64,000 nt of DNA. Source: Bacillota bacterium. Lineage in GTDB: Bacteria > Bacillota > Bacilli > Paenibacillales > NBRC-103111. Shown here one piece after another: positions 16,399 through 24,733 of the stretch (within the stretch, counting starts at the first letter, position 1; the number at the start of each line of letters is the position of its first letter). The stretch spans positions 1-64,000 of the forward strand of contig JAEWIS010000053.1 of assembly GCA_023386955.1 (NCBI GenBank), written 5' to 3'. The notes beneath the pieces are model-generated. The model was not told the DNA's origin, searched no databases, and saw nothing but the letters and a program-made list of their open reading frames with translations. A program made the translations under genes and the position numbers.

Positions 16399-18271
16399 TG
16401 GCGCATCCGGCGGCGGTGACCGCTTGCGGTTCGACGCTACCTCCGTTCCGGCACCCGGTGCCAGGCCAGGCGGGGCTTTCCGGATGAATGCACCCAAGGT
16501 GAAGCCCAAGCAGTTCCGTGGCACCATCCGCAGACTGTGGGGGTTTCTCGGCCGGGAGCGGGGGCTGCTGCTCCTGATTCTCGGATTTCTGTTGGCCAGT
16601 TCTCTATTGGGCCTGGCAGGCCCGTATCTTCTAGGGGTGGCTGTCAATGCCATGGACGGCGGTGCCGGGAATGTGGAATTGCGCGTGCTGGAGATGGCGC
16701 TCCTGGGATTGGGGGCGGCTAATCTGTTGGATGCGTGCCTCACCCTCACACAAAGCTGGCTGATGGCCGGTCTTGCCCAGCGGGTGACCGCCAGTCTGCG
16801 GCGGGCCATGTTCGGCAAGCTGCAAAGACTGCCGCTTTCGTTCTTCGATTCCCGGCCTCACGGTGAAGTGATGAGCCGGCTGTCCAATGATATCGACCAG
16901 GTGAGCCAAACCGTATCCCAAACCACCACTCAGCTGATGGCGGGGGTATTGACCATTACCGGGTCCCTTATTATGATGCTGTGGCTCAGTCCGCTGCTTA
17001 CGCTGGCTACTCTGATCACCGTTCCCCTGGTGTATATCCTGGCCAAAAGCATCACCAAGCGCACCGGGCCGTTGTATAAAGCCCAGCAGGCGGAGCTGGG
17101 GAAGCTGAACGGGCTTATGGAGGAGACCATTTCGGGCTTGCAGGTGGTCAAAGCCTTTAACCGGGAGGAACGGACCATCCGGGAATTCGACGAGGTGAAT
17201 GGCAGGCTCTACCATGTGGGGTTAAAGGCGCAAATTTCCACCGGATTTCTGATGCCGCTGCTGAACGTGATCAACAACCTGGGTTTTGTCACCGTTGCGG
17301 TGGTTGGCGGCTTGCTGGCCTTGCGGGGCAGTATCTCAGTGGGAGTCATCGCCAGCTTCATCGGCTACTCCCGGCAGTTCGTCCGGCCGCTGAATGAGAT
17401 GGCCAATGTGTATAACATGCTGCAATCCGGTATTGCCGGGGCGGAGCGGGCCTTCGAGGTGCTGGATGAGGCGGAGGAGCCGGATGATGCTCCGGACGCA
17501 ACGAATATGGATCTGGGGTCGCGGCCGTCCAGCGGGCATGTCGTCTTCGAAAGGGTGAGCTTCGGCTACCGGCCGGAGGCGCCGATTCTTAAAAATGTCA
17601 GCTTCGAGGCTCCAGCGGGGAGCAGCATTGCGCTGGTAGGACCTACGGGGGCGGGTAAAACCACCATCGTCAATCTGCTCACCCGGTTCTATGACACCAC
17701 CTCCGGGGTGATCCGGATTGACGGGCAGGATATCCGCACCTATACCCGGGACAGTCTGCGCTCCGGCTTCGGCATCGTGCTCCAGGATACCTACCTGTTC
17801 GCGGGCTCCATCCGCGATAATATCAAATACGGCCGTCCGGATGCCACGGACGTGGAGATGTTGGAGGCGGCGCGGCTGGCTAATGCCGATGCCTTCATCC
17901 GCCTGATGCCGCGGGGCTATGACAGCGAGCTGGCGGAAAACGGCAGCAACCTGAGCCAGGGACAGCGGCAGCTGCTGGCCATTGCCCGGGTGATGCTGGC
18001 AAAACCCTCCATCCTCATTCTGGATGAAGCCACCAGCAGCATCGATACCCGGACAGAGCTGCATATCCAGGATGCGCTGCTTAAGCTGATGAAGGGGCGC
18101 ACCAGCTTCGTCATCGCCCACCGGTTGAACACCATCCGCGACGCCGATACCATCATGGTTATCGAAAATGGTGAAATCGTAGAACGCGGCAGCCACGAGG
18201 AGCTGCTGCAGGCCCAAGGGCCGTACAGCCGCATGTATGCCAGCTCCTTCGGGCAGCTGGAAACAGGCTGA
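16382..18271 (+). CDS. ABC exporter half-transporter, catalytically competent partner (BmrD-like)
   Basis: A 629-residue half-transporter with an about 100-residue N-terminal extension, six helices and an ATPase domain. Walker A is GPTGAGKT (about 420), the signature is LSQGQ, and the catalytic Glu549 is present in ILILDEATSSID. It starts at ATG 16382 inside the end of the previous gene, with GAAAGGAGG just upstream, so translation is coupled. One good and one degenerate site across the pair is the expected heterodimer arrangement. Confidence 0.92.
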   Translation: MSKENNGASGGGDRLRFDATSVPAPGARPGGAFRMNAPKVKPKQFRGTIRRLWGFLGRERGLLLLILGFLLASSLLGLAGPYLLGVAVNAMDGGAGNVELRVLEMALLGLGAANLLDACLTLTQSWLMAGLAQRVTASLRRAMFGKLQRLPLSFFDSRPHGEVMSRLSNDIDQVSQTVSQTTTQLMAGVLTITGSLIMMLWLSPLLTLATLITVPLVYILAKSITKRTGPLYKAQQAELGKLNGLMEETISGLQVVKAFNREERTIREFDEVNGRLYHVGLKAQISTGFLMPLLNVINNLGFVTVAVVGGLLALRGSISVGVIASFIGYSRQFVRPLNEMANVYNMLQSGIAGAERAFEVLDEAEEPDDAPDATNMDLGSRPSSGHVVFERVSFGYRPEAPILKNVSFEAPAGSSIALVGPTGAGKTTIVNLLTRFYDTTSGVIRIDGQDIRTYTRDSLRSGFGIVLQDTYLFAGSIRDNIKYGRPDATDVEMLEAARLANADAFIRLMPRGYDSELAENGSNLSQGQRQLLAIARVMLAKPSILILDEATSSIDTRTELHIQDALLKLMKGRTSFVIAHRLNTIRDADTIMVIENGEIVERGSHEELLQAQGPYSRMYASSFGQLETG

Positions 18272-18303
18272 AGCCGCCCCTGTTTTCTGATAAAAGATGA
18301 AGT

Positions 18304-18332
18304 AAAAGCAGACATTAGATGTCTGCTTTTTT
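18304..18332 (+). terminator. Terminator of ABC exporter operon
   Basis: AAAAGCAGAC/GTCTGCTTTT arms with a 7-nt loop and a T-run. Confidence 0.9.
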
Positions 18333-18415
18333 GCCTTACCTTCAAAAATGCTTCAAAAATATGGGGAATGAACCGAAAAACTTTATTTAAACCGGATGAG
18401 AAAGGAGATCGGGAA

Positions 18416-18890
18416 ATGTTCCAGTTTGTAAAAGGAAAAAGACCGGGTTATGAAATCACATTACAGGACATAAAACAAATTGAGGAAAATATCAAATGAA
18501 TTTCCTCTGATTCTGGCGGAATTTTATCTGCAATGCAACGGGGCTGCCATGACGAATTATCTGTTGCGAATATGAGGACGATGAATACGAGGAATTTGAG
18601 GATTATGAGGAGTTTCCTTTTGGCGTATGAGATTTTGTTGCATTGCGGCATGGCAGCCTGTCCTTTGAACACAAGGTTGATCAGGACAGGTTGGATGGCT
18701 ACGTGGATGATGACATGTTGCCTATTGCATACGATCCAGGCGGAGATTTTTACTGAAACTGTCCTATGCGGCTTCACAACAATCAAAATGATCATTTTCG
18801 GGGTGTTTTCCGATTTCCAAATGGATATGGATGCATGTAAGCGAGCTGTCCCATCAGGTGATCGAATTTGTCTGTACGTGTATCCGTGAA
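18416..18890 (+). pseudogene. Decayed SMI1/KNR4-family (immunity-type) gene
   Basis: An AAAGGAG-preceded ATG at 18416 opens 27 codons (MFQFVKGKRPGYEITLQDIK...) that stop at 18497. Shifting frame restores EFPLILAEFYLQCNGA, then CEYEDDEYEEFEDYEEFPFG, a stop, DFVALRHGSLSFEHKVDQ and a Asp/Gly-rich segment. The order LPxxFxxFLxxxNG, acidic tract and FxxxxxxGSLSFE-like core resembles SMI1/KNR4 proteins, common as toxin immunity partners. At least two frameshifts and two stops make it non-functional. No toxin gene is adjacent. Family assignment is by eye. Confidence 0.6.
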
Positions 18891-18900
18891 TCGGGGTTCC

Positions 18901-19081
18901 AAATGCAAAAGTGCTGTTAATTCCTCCTGCTAACCTGCAAAATGACGCCGTACCTGCAAAAGTGCATCTATTTTTGCTCCTCAAGCCCATTCCGATCCAT
19001 CCTACCTGAAATAACTGCATTTTTGCAGGATGGCCATCCCAATGGCCAGTTGTGTGAAAAATAGATGCGCTTTTGCATTTT
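18901..19081. repeat. Four-unit inverted element, family B (copy 2)
   Basis: Plus units at 18901-18923 and 18953-18975 and minus units at 19008-19030 and 19057-19081, all variants of TGCAAAAGTGCA followed by GTTATTT or TCTATTT. The total length (181 bp) equals copy 1. Heads and tails are shuffled between units, for example ATCTATTTTT in units 2 and 4 only. Confidence 0.85.
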
Positions 19082-19149
19082 GAGCCCGCCTGGAATGTGA
19101 CATGTTAAATGCCTGGCTTGGCTTCTTGCTCATAGAATATATAAAGTAT

Positions 19150-19797
19150 TTATTTTTGCAATCGTAAGAGGATAATCTCTTTATCATTCGGGAAGGATGC
19201 ACCTTCCAGCCTGTATTCGTACAAGCCATTATCATTCAGTTTTTCGGTAATTGCTTTCCCTGAAGTAATATATTGAACCCGATCACCATATGGGTCTCGG
19301 GAGCTATCGAAATAATAATCGAAACCATCCCCAGTTCTCCTGAGCTCTTGCACAATAGCATCACCTTCAACTGTGAATCGTGTTATCCTGATCCAGGAGT
19401 CCCCATCCTTCTTGTTCAAAAACTCAGACAGTTTTTGGGCATTCATTATATATTGGGCCGAATAAACGATAATATCTTTGTTTTTCTCAGCCATTTCCTT
19501 TGTATATTTTTTCGGGAGGGCACTGAAGGAACTAACGTTTAAGGCAATTTGCTGCGCAGATTCATCATACGTCACCTTCCCGTTCAAATATTCGGTTATG
19601 AACCTGATGGGAACATATGAATGTTCTTTATAATTCAGAATCTCATACTCATTTGGTAATTCTACTGATACACCGTTGATGTTAAAGGTAGAAGGAAACA
19701 GATATGCTTGTATTACATCAGAGGCTTTCGAGACTGCCGGGTATCCGCATAAAGCAGCAACTAGTAAACAAATAAAAAACTTGAAGTGTTTCATCAC
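19150..19797 (-). CDS. Secreted stalk-domain protein with DUF4362-like C-terminus
   Basis: A 215-residue exported protein. A signal peptide (KHFKFFICLLVAALCGYPAVSKA) is followed by a copper-amine-oxidase-N-like stalk segment (about 30-100: INGVSVELPN, SYVPIRFITEYLNGKVTYDESAQQI). A C-terminal region then begins with INAQ-type YIMNAQKLSEFLNK and RITRFTVEGDAIVQEL, resembling DUF4362. It starts at GTG 19797 or ATG 19794 after GGAGAGGGAG. Lower GC than its neighbours suggests a different origin. Its function is unknown; it is probably an extracellular or cell-wall protein. Confidence 0.75.
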   Translation of the reverse strand: MMKHFKFFICLLVAALCGYPAVSKASDVIQAYLFPSTFNINGVSVELPNEYEILNYKEHSYVPIRFITEYLNGKVTYDESAQQIALNVSSFSALPKKYTKEMAEKNKDIIVYSAQYIMNAQKLSEFLNKKDGDSWIRITRFTVEGDAIVQELRRTGDGFDYYFDSSRDPYGDRVQYITSGKAITEKLNDNGLYEYRLEGASFPNDKEIILLRLQK

Positions 19798-19869
19798 AAT
19801 TGACTCCCTCTCCTAAAGTAAGGAAATTAATAAAGTAAATGTATCATAATCATTGTTAAAAAAGGAATA

Positions 19870-19941
19870 CAAAAAGAGCAGACGTAGATGTCTGCTCTTT
19901 TTGTGATGAAGGAGAGCAGACATCTACGTCTGCTCTTTTTT
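19870..19941. terminator. Two back-to-back mirror-image terminator hairpins
   Basis: AGAGCAGAC/GTCTGCTCT arms occur at about 19875-19897 and again at about 19911-19935, each bounded by A- and T-runs so that both strands can terminate. The loops GTAGAT and ATCTAC are reverse complements, so the hairpins are inverted copies of each other. Confidence 0.75.
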
Positions 19942-19989
19942 ATAGTTTTAATACAGCTCAGCCGCGCGAAGCCGATGGACATAAACGCC

Positions 19990-20120
19990 AAATGCAAAAG
20001 TGCATCTATTTTCCGCTTCCCCCAACAAATCCGGCCCACCCCGCTCAAAATAACTGCACTTTTGCAGGATAGCCCCTAAGAAAGGCCAGTTGTGAGTAGA
20101 ATAACTGCACCTTTGCATTT
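19990..20120. repeat. Partial inverted element, family B (copy 3)
   Basis: One plus unit (19990-20012) and two minus units (20046-20068, 20097-20120) of the TGCAAAAGTGCA family; the second plus unit is missing. Its minus units share the spacer GGCCAGTTGTG with copy 2. With the terminator pair it accounts for most of the 376-bp gap between flanking genes. Confidence 0.8.
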
Positions 20121-20173
20121 GGGCAGTTAAGCGCGGGATGATCATGGCTAAGCATGTGCCCCTCGCCTATCCC

Positions 20174-22570
20174 TTATTCGCTCCGCAGCGCCACAACCGG
20201 GTCCTTCTTCGCCGCGAACTTCGCGGGGATGAAGCCGCCGAGAATGGTCAGGCCGACGCTCAGGATGATCAGGAACAGCGCATGGACGGGATTCAACTGG
20301 GCCACATTGTTCAGATCCGTCGCATTCTTGATGATCATGTTGGTGGGGATAGTCAGCAGATAGGCGATACCGATCCCCAGCAATCCCGATAGGGTTCCGA
20401 TAATCGTGGTCTCCGCATTAAACACCCGGGTAATATCCTTCTTTCGTGCCCCCAAGGCACGCAGGACACCGATTTCCTTGGTCCGCTCCAGCACCGAGAT
20501 ATAGGTGATGATCCCGATCATAATGAGGGATACCACCAGAGAGATGGAGGCGAAGGCCACCAGCACCAACGTGATCCCGTTCATGATGCCGCTGGAGAGA
20601 TTGGTCACCATGGCGGCAAGGTCGGTGTAGATGATCATTTGCTCCGTGGGCTTACCCACATTCCATTGGTCCAAATAGTCCACAATCGCCTCCTTGGTGT
20701 CAAAATCCTTGGGATACAAGGAGATGGAGGCGGGGATAGCTACGGCGCCCAAGGCGGCCAGCGCATCCTCCTTGGAGGTGGCGTCCATCGGATCCGTCAA
20801 GGCGCCGGAACCCATTCCTCCGCCAGGCCCCATGGCAAAGCCTCCGCCGGGGCTAAAATTGAAGCCGGGCACACCGGCAAACACCTTGCCCGAATACACA
20901 TTCATCTTGTCATTGGCTTCCTGCGCCTTTACAATTTCCGAGGACTGGGCCTTGCTGATAAAATCCTGGGCCAGCACATCCGAATAAGCGATCCCTGCGG
21001 ACATGGTGGACATGGGGGAATCCTCCTGCTTGCGGATAATGCCCGAAATCTTCAGTTCCACCGCATTGCCGCTGTTGTACAGATTGCTTAAATCCGAGGT
21101 GTTGCCGTTAATGCGGAACAAATCTCCGGATTTTACATAATAATCGTCGTTGTAGATCAGCTTGAAGGTTTTGCCGAGAACTTGGTCAAACCCAATATTC
21201 TCCGCCTTATAATCTAAACCCAAGGCATCCAGCACCGTCACGTTCATCCGGTTGTATTCATCCACCACCATCACCAGGTCAGTTGGCTTCGCCGGGAAGC
21301 TGCCCGCCAGAAGATCGTAATACGATTCCAGATAGGTGCTGCTGAAGCTTGCCGTTTTGCTGGGGAAGGACATAAAATTGGCGTCAGAGGTGTTAACCGG
21401 TACGGCAGTCTGGCCGTCGCTTCTGAGGATATTCAGGTTAACCTGGCGGCTGTAGGACACACCGTCCAGCAGGGATGCATCTATTTTGTCCAGATAGCTT
21501 AGGTATTCAGGAGTAATGGTATTGTTGTGCAAAATCGTATTGGATGTGGGATCAAACGGGTAAATCTCCGCAGCTTTGGTAAATTCCGTCCGGTTGTTCC
21601 GGTCTTGTGCATGGGCCCCGGGCTGCATAGCCAGATCCAGATTGGCCGCCATTTGGCTGATGGTGACGGGGAAGTTGGACAACGCGCCGGATTCATAGCT
21701 TTTGATTTGTTTGTCGAACCCGTTGGACAGGGACAGAATCAGGGCAATGCCGATAATCCCGATACTGGAGGCAAAAGCGGTGAGCCCGGTTCTCCATTTT
21801 TTCGTGGAGATATTCCGTCCCGACAGATTCAGAGCCGTCCAGTAGCTCATGGCGGTTTTTTTGAGCCGGTAATTGCTTTCGGTTTGTACCTCAACCGCGG
21901 GATTGCTGTCGGAGATCACCTTGCCGTCCTTAAATTGGACCACCCGGTCGGCGTAAGCCTCGGCCAGCTCCGGGTTATGGGTGACCATAATAACCAGCTT
22001 GTCCTTGGCGATTTCCTTGATCAGATCCATAATCTGAGCGCTGGTGGCCGTATCCAGGGCTCCGGTAGGCTCGTCCGCCAGGATGATGTCGGGATCATTG
22101 GCCAATGCCCGGGCGATGGCTACCCGCTGCATCTGGCCCCCTGACAGCTGGCCCGGTTTTTTGTGCATGTGGTCCTTCAAACCAACCTTCTCCAGCACCT
22201 CCACCGCTTTCTGGTGTTTGGCTTGGGCGCTGACACCGCTTAGAGTCATGCCCATCTCCACGTTATCTGTGATGCTGAGATGGGAAATCAGGTTATAGCT
22301 TTGGAAGATAAAGCCCACGCTATTATTGCGGTAAGCATCCCAATCGCTGTCCTTGAAGGATTTGGTGGAGGCGCCGTTAATAATCAGGTCGCCGCTGTCG
22401 TATTGATCCAGGCCGCCCACCAGGTTCAGGCAGGTGGTTTTGCCCGAGCCGCTGGGTCCCAGGATCGCGACAAATTCATTCTTGCGGAAGCTTAGGCTGA
22501 TATTGTCCAGAGCAGTCTGCGTAAACGTGCCAGTGGTATAGCTTTTGGAGATATTCTTAAGCTGCAGCAT
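20174..22570 (-). CDS. MacB-type ABC transporter, fused ATPase-permease
   Basis: A 798-residue protein: an ATPase domain (1-235; Walker A GPSGSGKT, signature LSGGQ, Walker [13 protein letters not shown]) joined to an FtsX/MacB permease. One helix lies at about residues 260-285, followed by a large extracytoplasmic domain (about 290-650) and three C-terminal helices with the [21 protein letters not shown] coupling helix. Such transporters act by mechanotransmission in peptide resistance or envelope stress. It is divergent from a two-component system and likely its target. The start is at 22570; GAGAGGATG lies upstream. Confidence 0.9.
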   Translation of the reverse strand: MLQLKNISKSYTTGTFTQTALDNISLSFRKNEFVAILGPSGSGKTTCLNLVGGLDQYDSGDLIINGASTKSFKDSDWDAYRNNSVGFIFQSYNLISHLSITDNVEMGMTLSGVSAQAKHQKAVEVLEKVGLKDHMHKKPGQLSGGQMQRVAIARALANDPDIILADEPTGALDTATSAQIMDLIKEIAKDKLVIMVTHNPELAEAYADRVVQFKDGKVISDSNPAVEVQTESNYRLKKTAMSYWTALNLSGRNISTKKWRTGLTAFASSIGIIGIALILSLSNGFDKQIKSYESGALSNFPVTISQMAANLDLAMQPGAHAQDRNNRTEFTKAAEIYPFDPTSNTILHNNTITPEYLSYLDKIDASLLDGVSYSRQVNLNILRSDGQTAVPVNTSDANFMSFPSKTASFSSTYLESYYDLLAGSFPAKPTDLVMVVDEYNRMNVTVLDALGLDYKAENIGFDQVLGKTFKLIYNDDYYVKSGDLFRINGNTSDLSNLYNSGNAVELKISGIIRKQEDSPMSTMSAGIAYSDVLAQDFISKAQSSEIVKAQEANDKMNVYSGKVFAGVPGFNFSPGGGFAMGPGGGMGSGALTDPMDATSKEDALAALGAVAIPASISLYPKDFDTKEAIVDYLDQWNVGKPTEQMIIYTDLAAMVTNLSSGIMNGITLVLVAFASISLVVSLIMIGIITYISVLERTKEIGVLRALGARKKDITRVFNAETTIIGTLSGLLGIGIAYLLTIPTNMIIKNATDLNNVAQLNPVHALFLIILSVGLTILGGFIPAKFAAKKDPVVALRSE

Positions 22571-22620
22571 GTTCTCATCCTCTCTTGTCTCTGCTATGTA
22601 TGTTATGCTATCACAGCAAT

Positions 22621-22639
22621 ATCAACTGAACATCAACTG
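22621..22639. promoter_or_regulatory. Direct repeat, predicted response-regulator site
   Basis: ATCAACTG occurs at 22621-22628 and 22632-22639, an 11-bp period typical of OmpR/PhoB-type dimers. It lies about 50 bp upstream of the ABC transporter start, in the divergent region shared with the regulator gene. Confidence 0.55.
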
Positions 22640-22684
22640 GGCGGTAGGCAGTCTCCCGTTCATGTTGGGTTAACATTGATGCGG

Positions 22685-22690
22685 TATAAT
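22685..22690 (+). promoter_or_regulatory. -10 box of two-component operon
   Basis: A perfect TATAAT, 48 bp before the ATG at 22738. No strong -35 is visible, which would fit an activated promoter. Confidence 0.5.
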
Positions 22691-22737
22691 GAACGGGCGC
22701 TCTTAAGTCAGGTCTGATTCATCGGCAAGGGCGGACT

Positions 22738-23436
22738 ATGGAAAAGCAGGTGGGACGAGTGAACCGAATTCTTGTGGTGGAAGACAACGAGAAGCTGCTC
22801 CAGCTGATCAGTACAGTGCTGGCCAAACACGGATATGACCCGGTTCAAGCGGGAAACGGCCAGGAGGCATTGGATATTCTGGATAAGCAGCATGTCGATT
22901 TAATCATATCTGATATTATGATGCCCAATTTGGACGGTTTCGAACTGATCAGGAGGCTCCGGGAGGCAGGATACACCCTGCCTGTTCTGACGGTGACCGC
23001 CAAGGACAGCTTTATGGATAAGCAAACGGGCTATTTGGCCGGCACTGATGATTATATGGTCAAACCCATCGACATCAACGAGATGATTCTCCGGGTGGGG
23101 GCGCTTCTGCGGCGGGCCCAAATCGCCAGCGAGCGCAGGCTTACGGTTGGCGGGATCGTACTGGATTACGATTCCTTGACGGTGACTGCAGGCGGGCAAA
23201 CCACCACCCTCCCCCAAAAGGAGTTTCAACTCATGTACAAGCTCTTGGCATACCCCAACAAAATTTTTACACGGCATCAGCTGATGGACGAAATATGGGG
23301 GATGGATTCGGAAACCGAGGCCAGGACAGTGGATGTGCATATTAACCGCCTGAGGGAACGGTTTAAAAGCTATGACGGGTTTGAAATTGTAACCGTCCGC
23401 GGACTCGGCTACAAAGCGGTGAAAACCCATGATTGA
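22738..23436 (+). CDS. OmpR-family response regulator
   Basis: A 232-residue regulator with a receiver domain (about 8-125; phospho-acceptor Asp in LIISDIMMPNLDG, conserved Lys in MVKPIDINE) and a C-terminal winged helix (about 135-230; EFQLMYKLLAYPNKIFTRHQL, TVDVHINRLRERF). The start may instead be GTG 22759 (MNRILVVEDN), which is also preceded by a G-rich sequence. The kinase gene overlaps it by 8 bp. The divergent MacB-type transporter is the probable target. Confidence 0.93.
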   Translation: MEKQVGRVNRILVVEDNEKLLQLISTVLAKHGYDPVQAGNGQEALDILDKQHVDLIISDIMMPNLDGFELIRRLREAGYTLPVLTVTAKDSFMDKQTGYLAGTDDYMVKPIDINEMILRVGALLRRAQIASERRLTVGGIVLDYDSLTVTAGGQTTTLPQKEFQLMYKLLAYPNKIFTRHQLMDEIWGMDSETEARTVDVHINRLRERFKSYDGFEIVTVRGLGYKAVKTHD

Positions 23437-24478
23437 CCGCAGGCAGTCGGGGAATTTATGGGGAACGCTAATCTGGACGGTATTCCTGATTATGCTGGCT
23501 TCGGGCGTTCTGATGGCGCTGTTGACAGGGGTTATCATTCATCTGGGGTTTATAAATTTTAACAGGTTCCATGTACTGTGGTCCATCATCTTCGCAATGG
23601 TGTCCAGTGTGCTCATCGGTACAGGCATTACCGCTATCGTGGGCCGCAAAATTTTGGCGCCGATCACCGATCTGAGCGAAGCGGCCAAGGAGGTAGCCAA
23701 GGGGAACTTCAAGGTGCGGCTGAAGCAGGAACACCACCGGGTGCGGGTGCTGGGGGAGATGGCGGTGAACTTCAACAAGATGGTTCAGGAGCTGAACGGA
23801 ATCGAAACCCTGCGCAATGATTTTACGGCCAATGTCTCCCATGAGTTCAAAACGCCCATTGCTGCTATTGAGGGGTACGCGGCTCTTTTGCAGGATGAGG
23901 ACCTGACTGTGCCGGAGCGGCGGGAATACAGCCGGCTGATCATCGAAAGCACCCGTCAGCTGTCGTCGTTGTCCGCCAATATGCTGAAGCTCTCCAAGCT
24001 GGAGAATCAGGAATTTGTGCTGGAAAAGCATAACTTTGATCTGGACGAGCAAATCCGCCATGCTATCCTTCTCTTGGAGAATCAATGGAGTGAGAAAATG
24101 CTGAATCTGGACATTGCGCTGGACCAGGTGTGGTTTTACGGCAACGAGGATTTGCTGATGCAGGTTTGGCTGAATCTTTTGGGCAATGCCATCAAATTCT
24201 CCGATAACGGGGACGAAATCGCCGTTTATTTAACGGCAGACCCAGCTTCGGTCCATGTCCGGATCGCCGATACGGGCACAGGCATGAGCAGGGAGGTGCT
24301 GGCGCATATCTTCGAGAAGTTCTACCAAGGGGATAAGTCCAGGGCGGGAGAGGGAAACGGCTTGGGGCTGGCTCTGGTGAAGCGGATTATAGATCTGTGC
24401 GGCGGAGAGATTACAGCGGAGAGTGAGCCGGGAAGAGGCTCTGCTTTTACGGTCACGCTTCCTGTAACCAAGATGTGA
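23429..24478 (+). CDS. Sensor histidine kinase
   Basis: A 349-residue membrane kinase. Two transmembrane helices (about 12-35 and 48-68) flank an extracytoplasmic loop of only about 12 residues. A HAMP domain (about 70-122), HisKA with NVSHEFKTPIAAIEG (phospho-His) and HATPase_c with NAIKFSDN, DTGTGMS and GNGLGLALVK follow. The very short loop is typical of intramembrane-sensing kinases that rely on a partner ABC transporter, which fits the divergent MacB-type gene. Confidence 0.93.
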   Translation: MIDRRQSGNLWGTLIWTVFLIMLASGVLMALLTGVIIHLGFINFNRFHVLWSIIFAMVSSVLIGTGITAIVGRKILAPITDLSEAAKEVAKGNFKVRLKQEHHRVRVLGEMAVNFNKMVQELNGIETLRNDFTANVSHEFKTPIAAIEGYAALLQDEDLTVPERREYSRLIIESTRQLSSLSANMLKLSKLENQEFVLEKHNFDLDEQIRHAILLLENQWSEKMLNLDIALDQVWFYGNEDLLMQVWLNLLGNAIKFSDNGDEIAVYLTADPASVHVRIADTGTGMSREVLAHIFEKFYQGDKSRAGEGNGLGLALVKRIIDLCGGEITAESEPGRGSAFTVTLPVTKM

Positions 24479-24495
24479 GGGGCATAAAAAAATTA

Positions 24496-24713
24496 GGCTG
24501 TCCAAAAAGTTCGTTGAGGTGAATAAATATTCGGCAGAAAGGACCGGGAGGAAAAGGGTGGCTTGAGGGCGAGTTTTTTGGCCGCTTTTTACCTCTAAAT
24601 CTAATCAAAAGAAAGCGGACAAAACGTGTTTGAAGCTTCCATGACAGCCTTTTCCCGGAAGGGAGTGTATCTTGCCGAATATGTATTGATCCAATTAGAC
24701 TTTATGGACAGCC
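24496..24713. mobile_element. MITE-like element with about 43-bp inverted ends
   Basis: The left end GGCTGTCCAAAAAGT (24496-24510) and the reverse complement of the right end GGCTGTCCATAAAGT (24699-24713) differ at one base in 15. Similarity continues inward to a shared ATATTCGGCA at the same distance from each end. The 218-bp interior has no credible gene. This fits a non-autonomous transposon; target duplication is not clear. GGCTGTC termini are common in IS families, but I cannot name the parent. Confidence 0.7.
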
Positions 24714-24733
24714 CAGTTGTGTTATGAGCCGGA

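Noticed and set aside
24496..24713. Remnant transposase gene in the MITE-like element
   Set aside because: Translations in all frames gave no recognisable transposase segment; only the ends support mobility.
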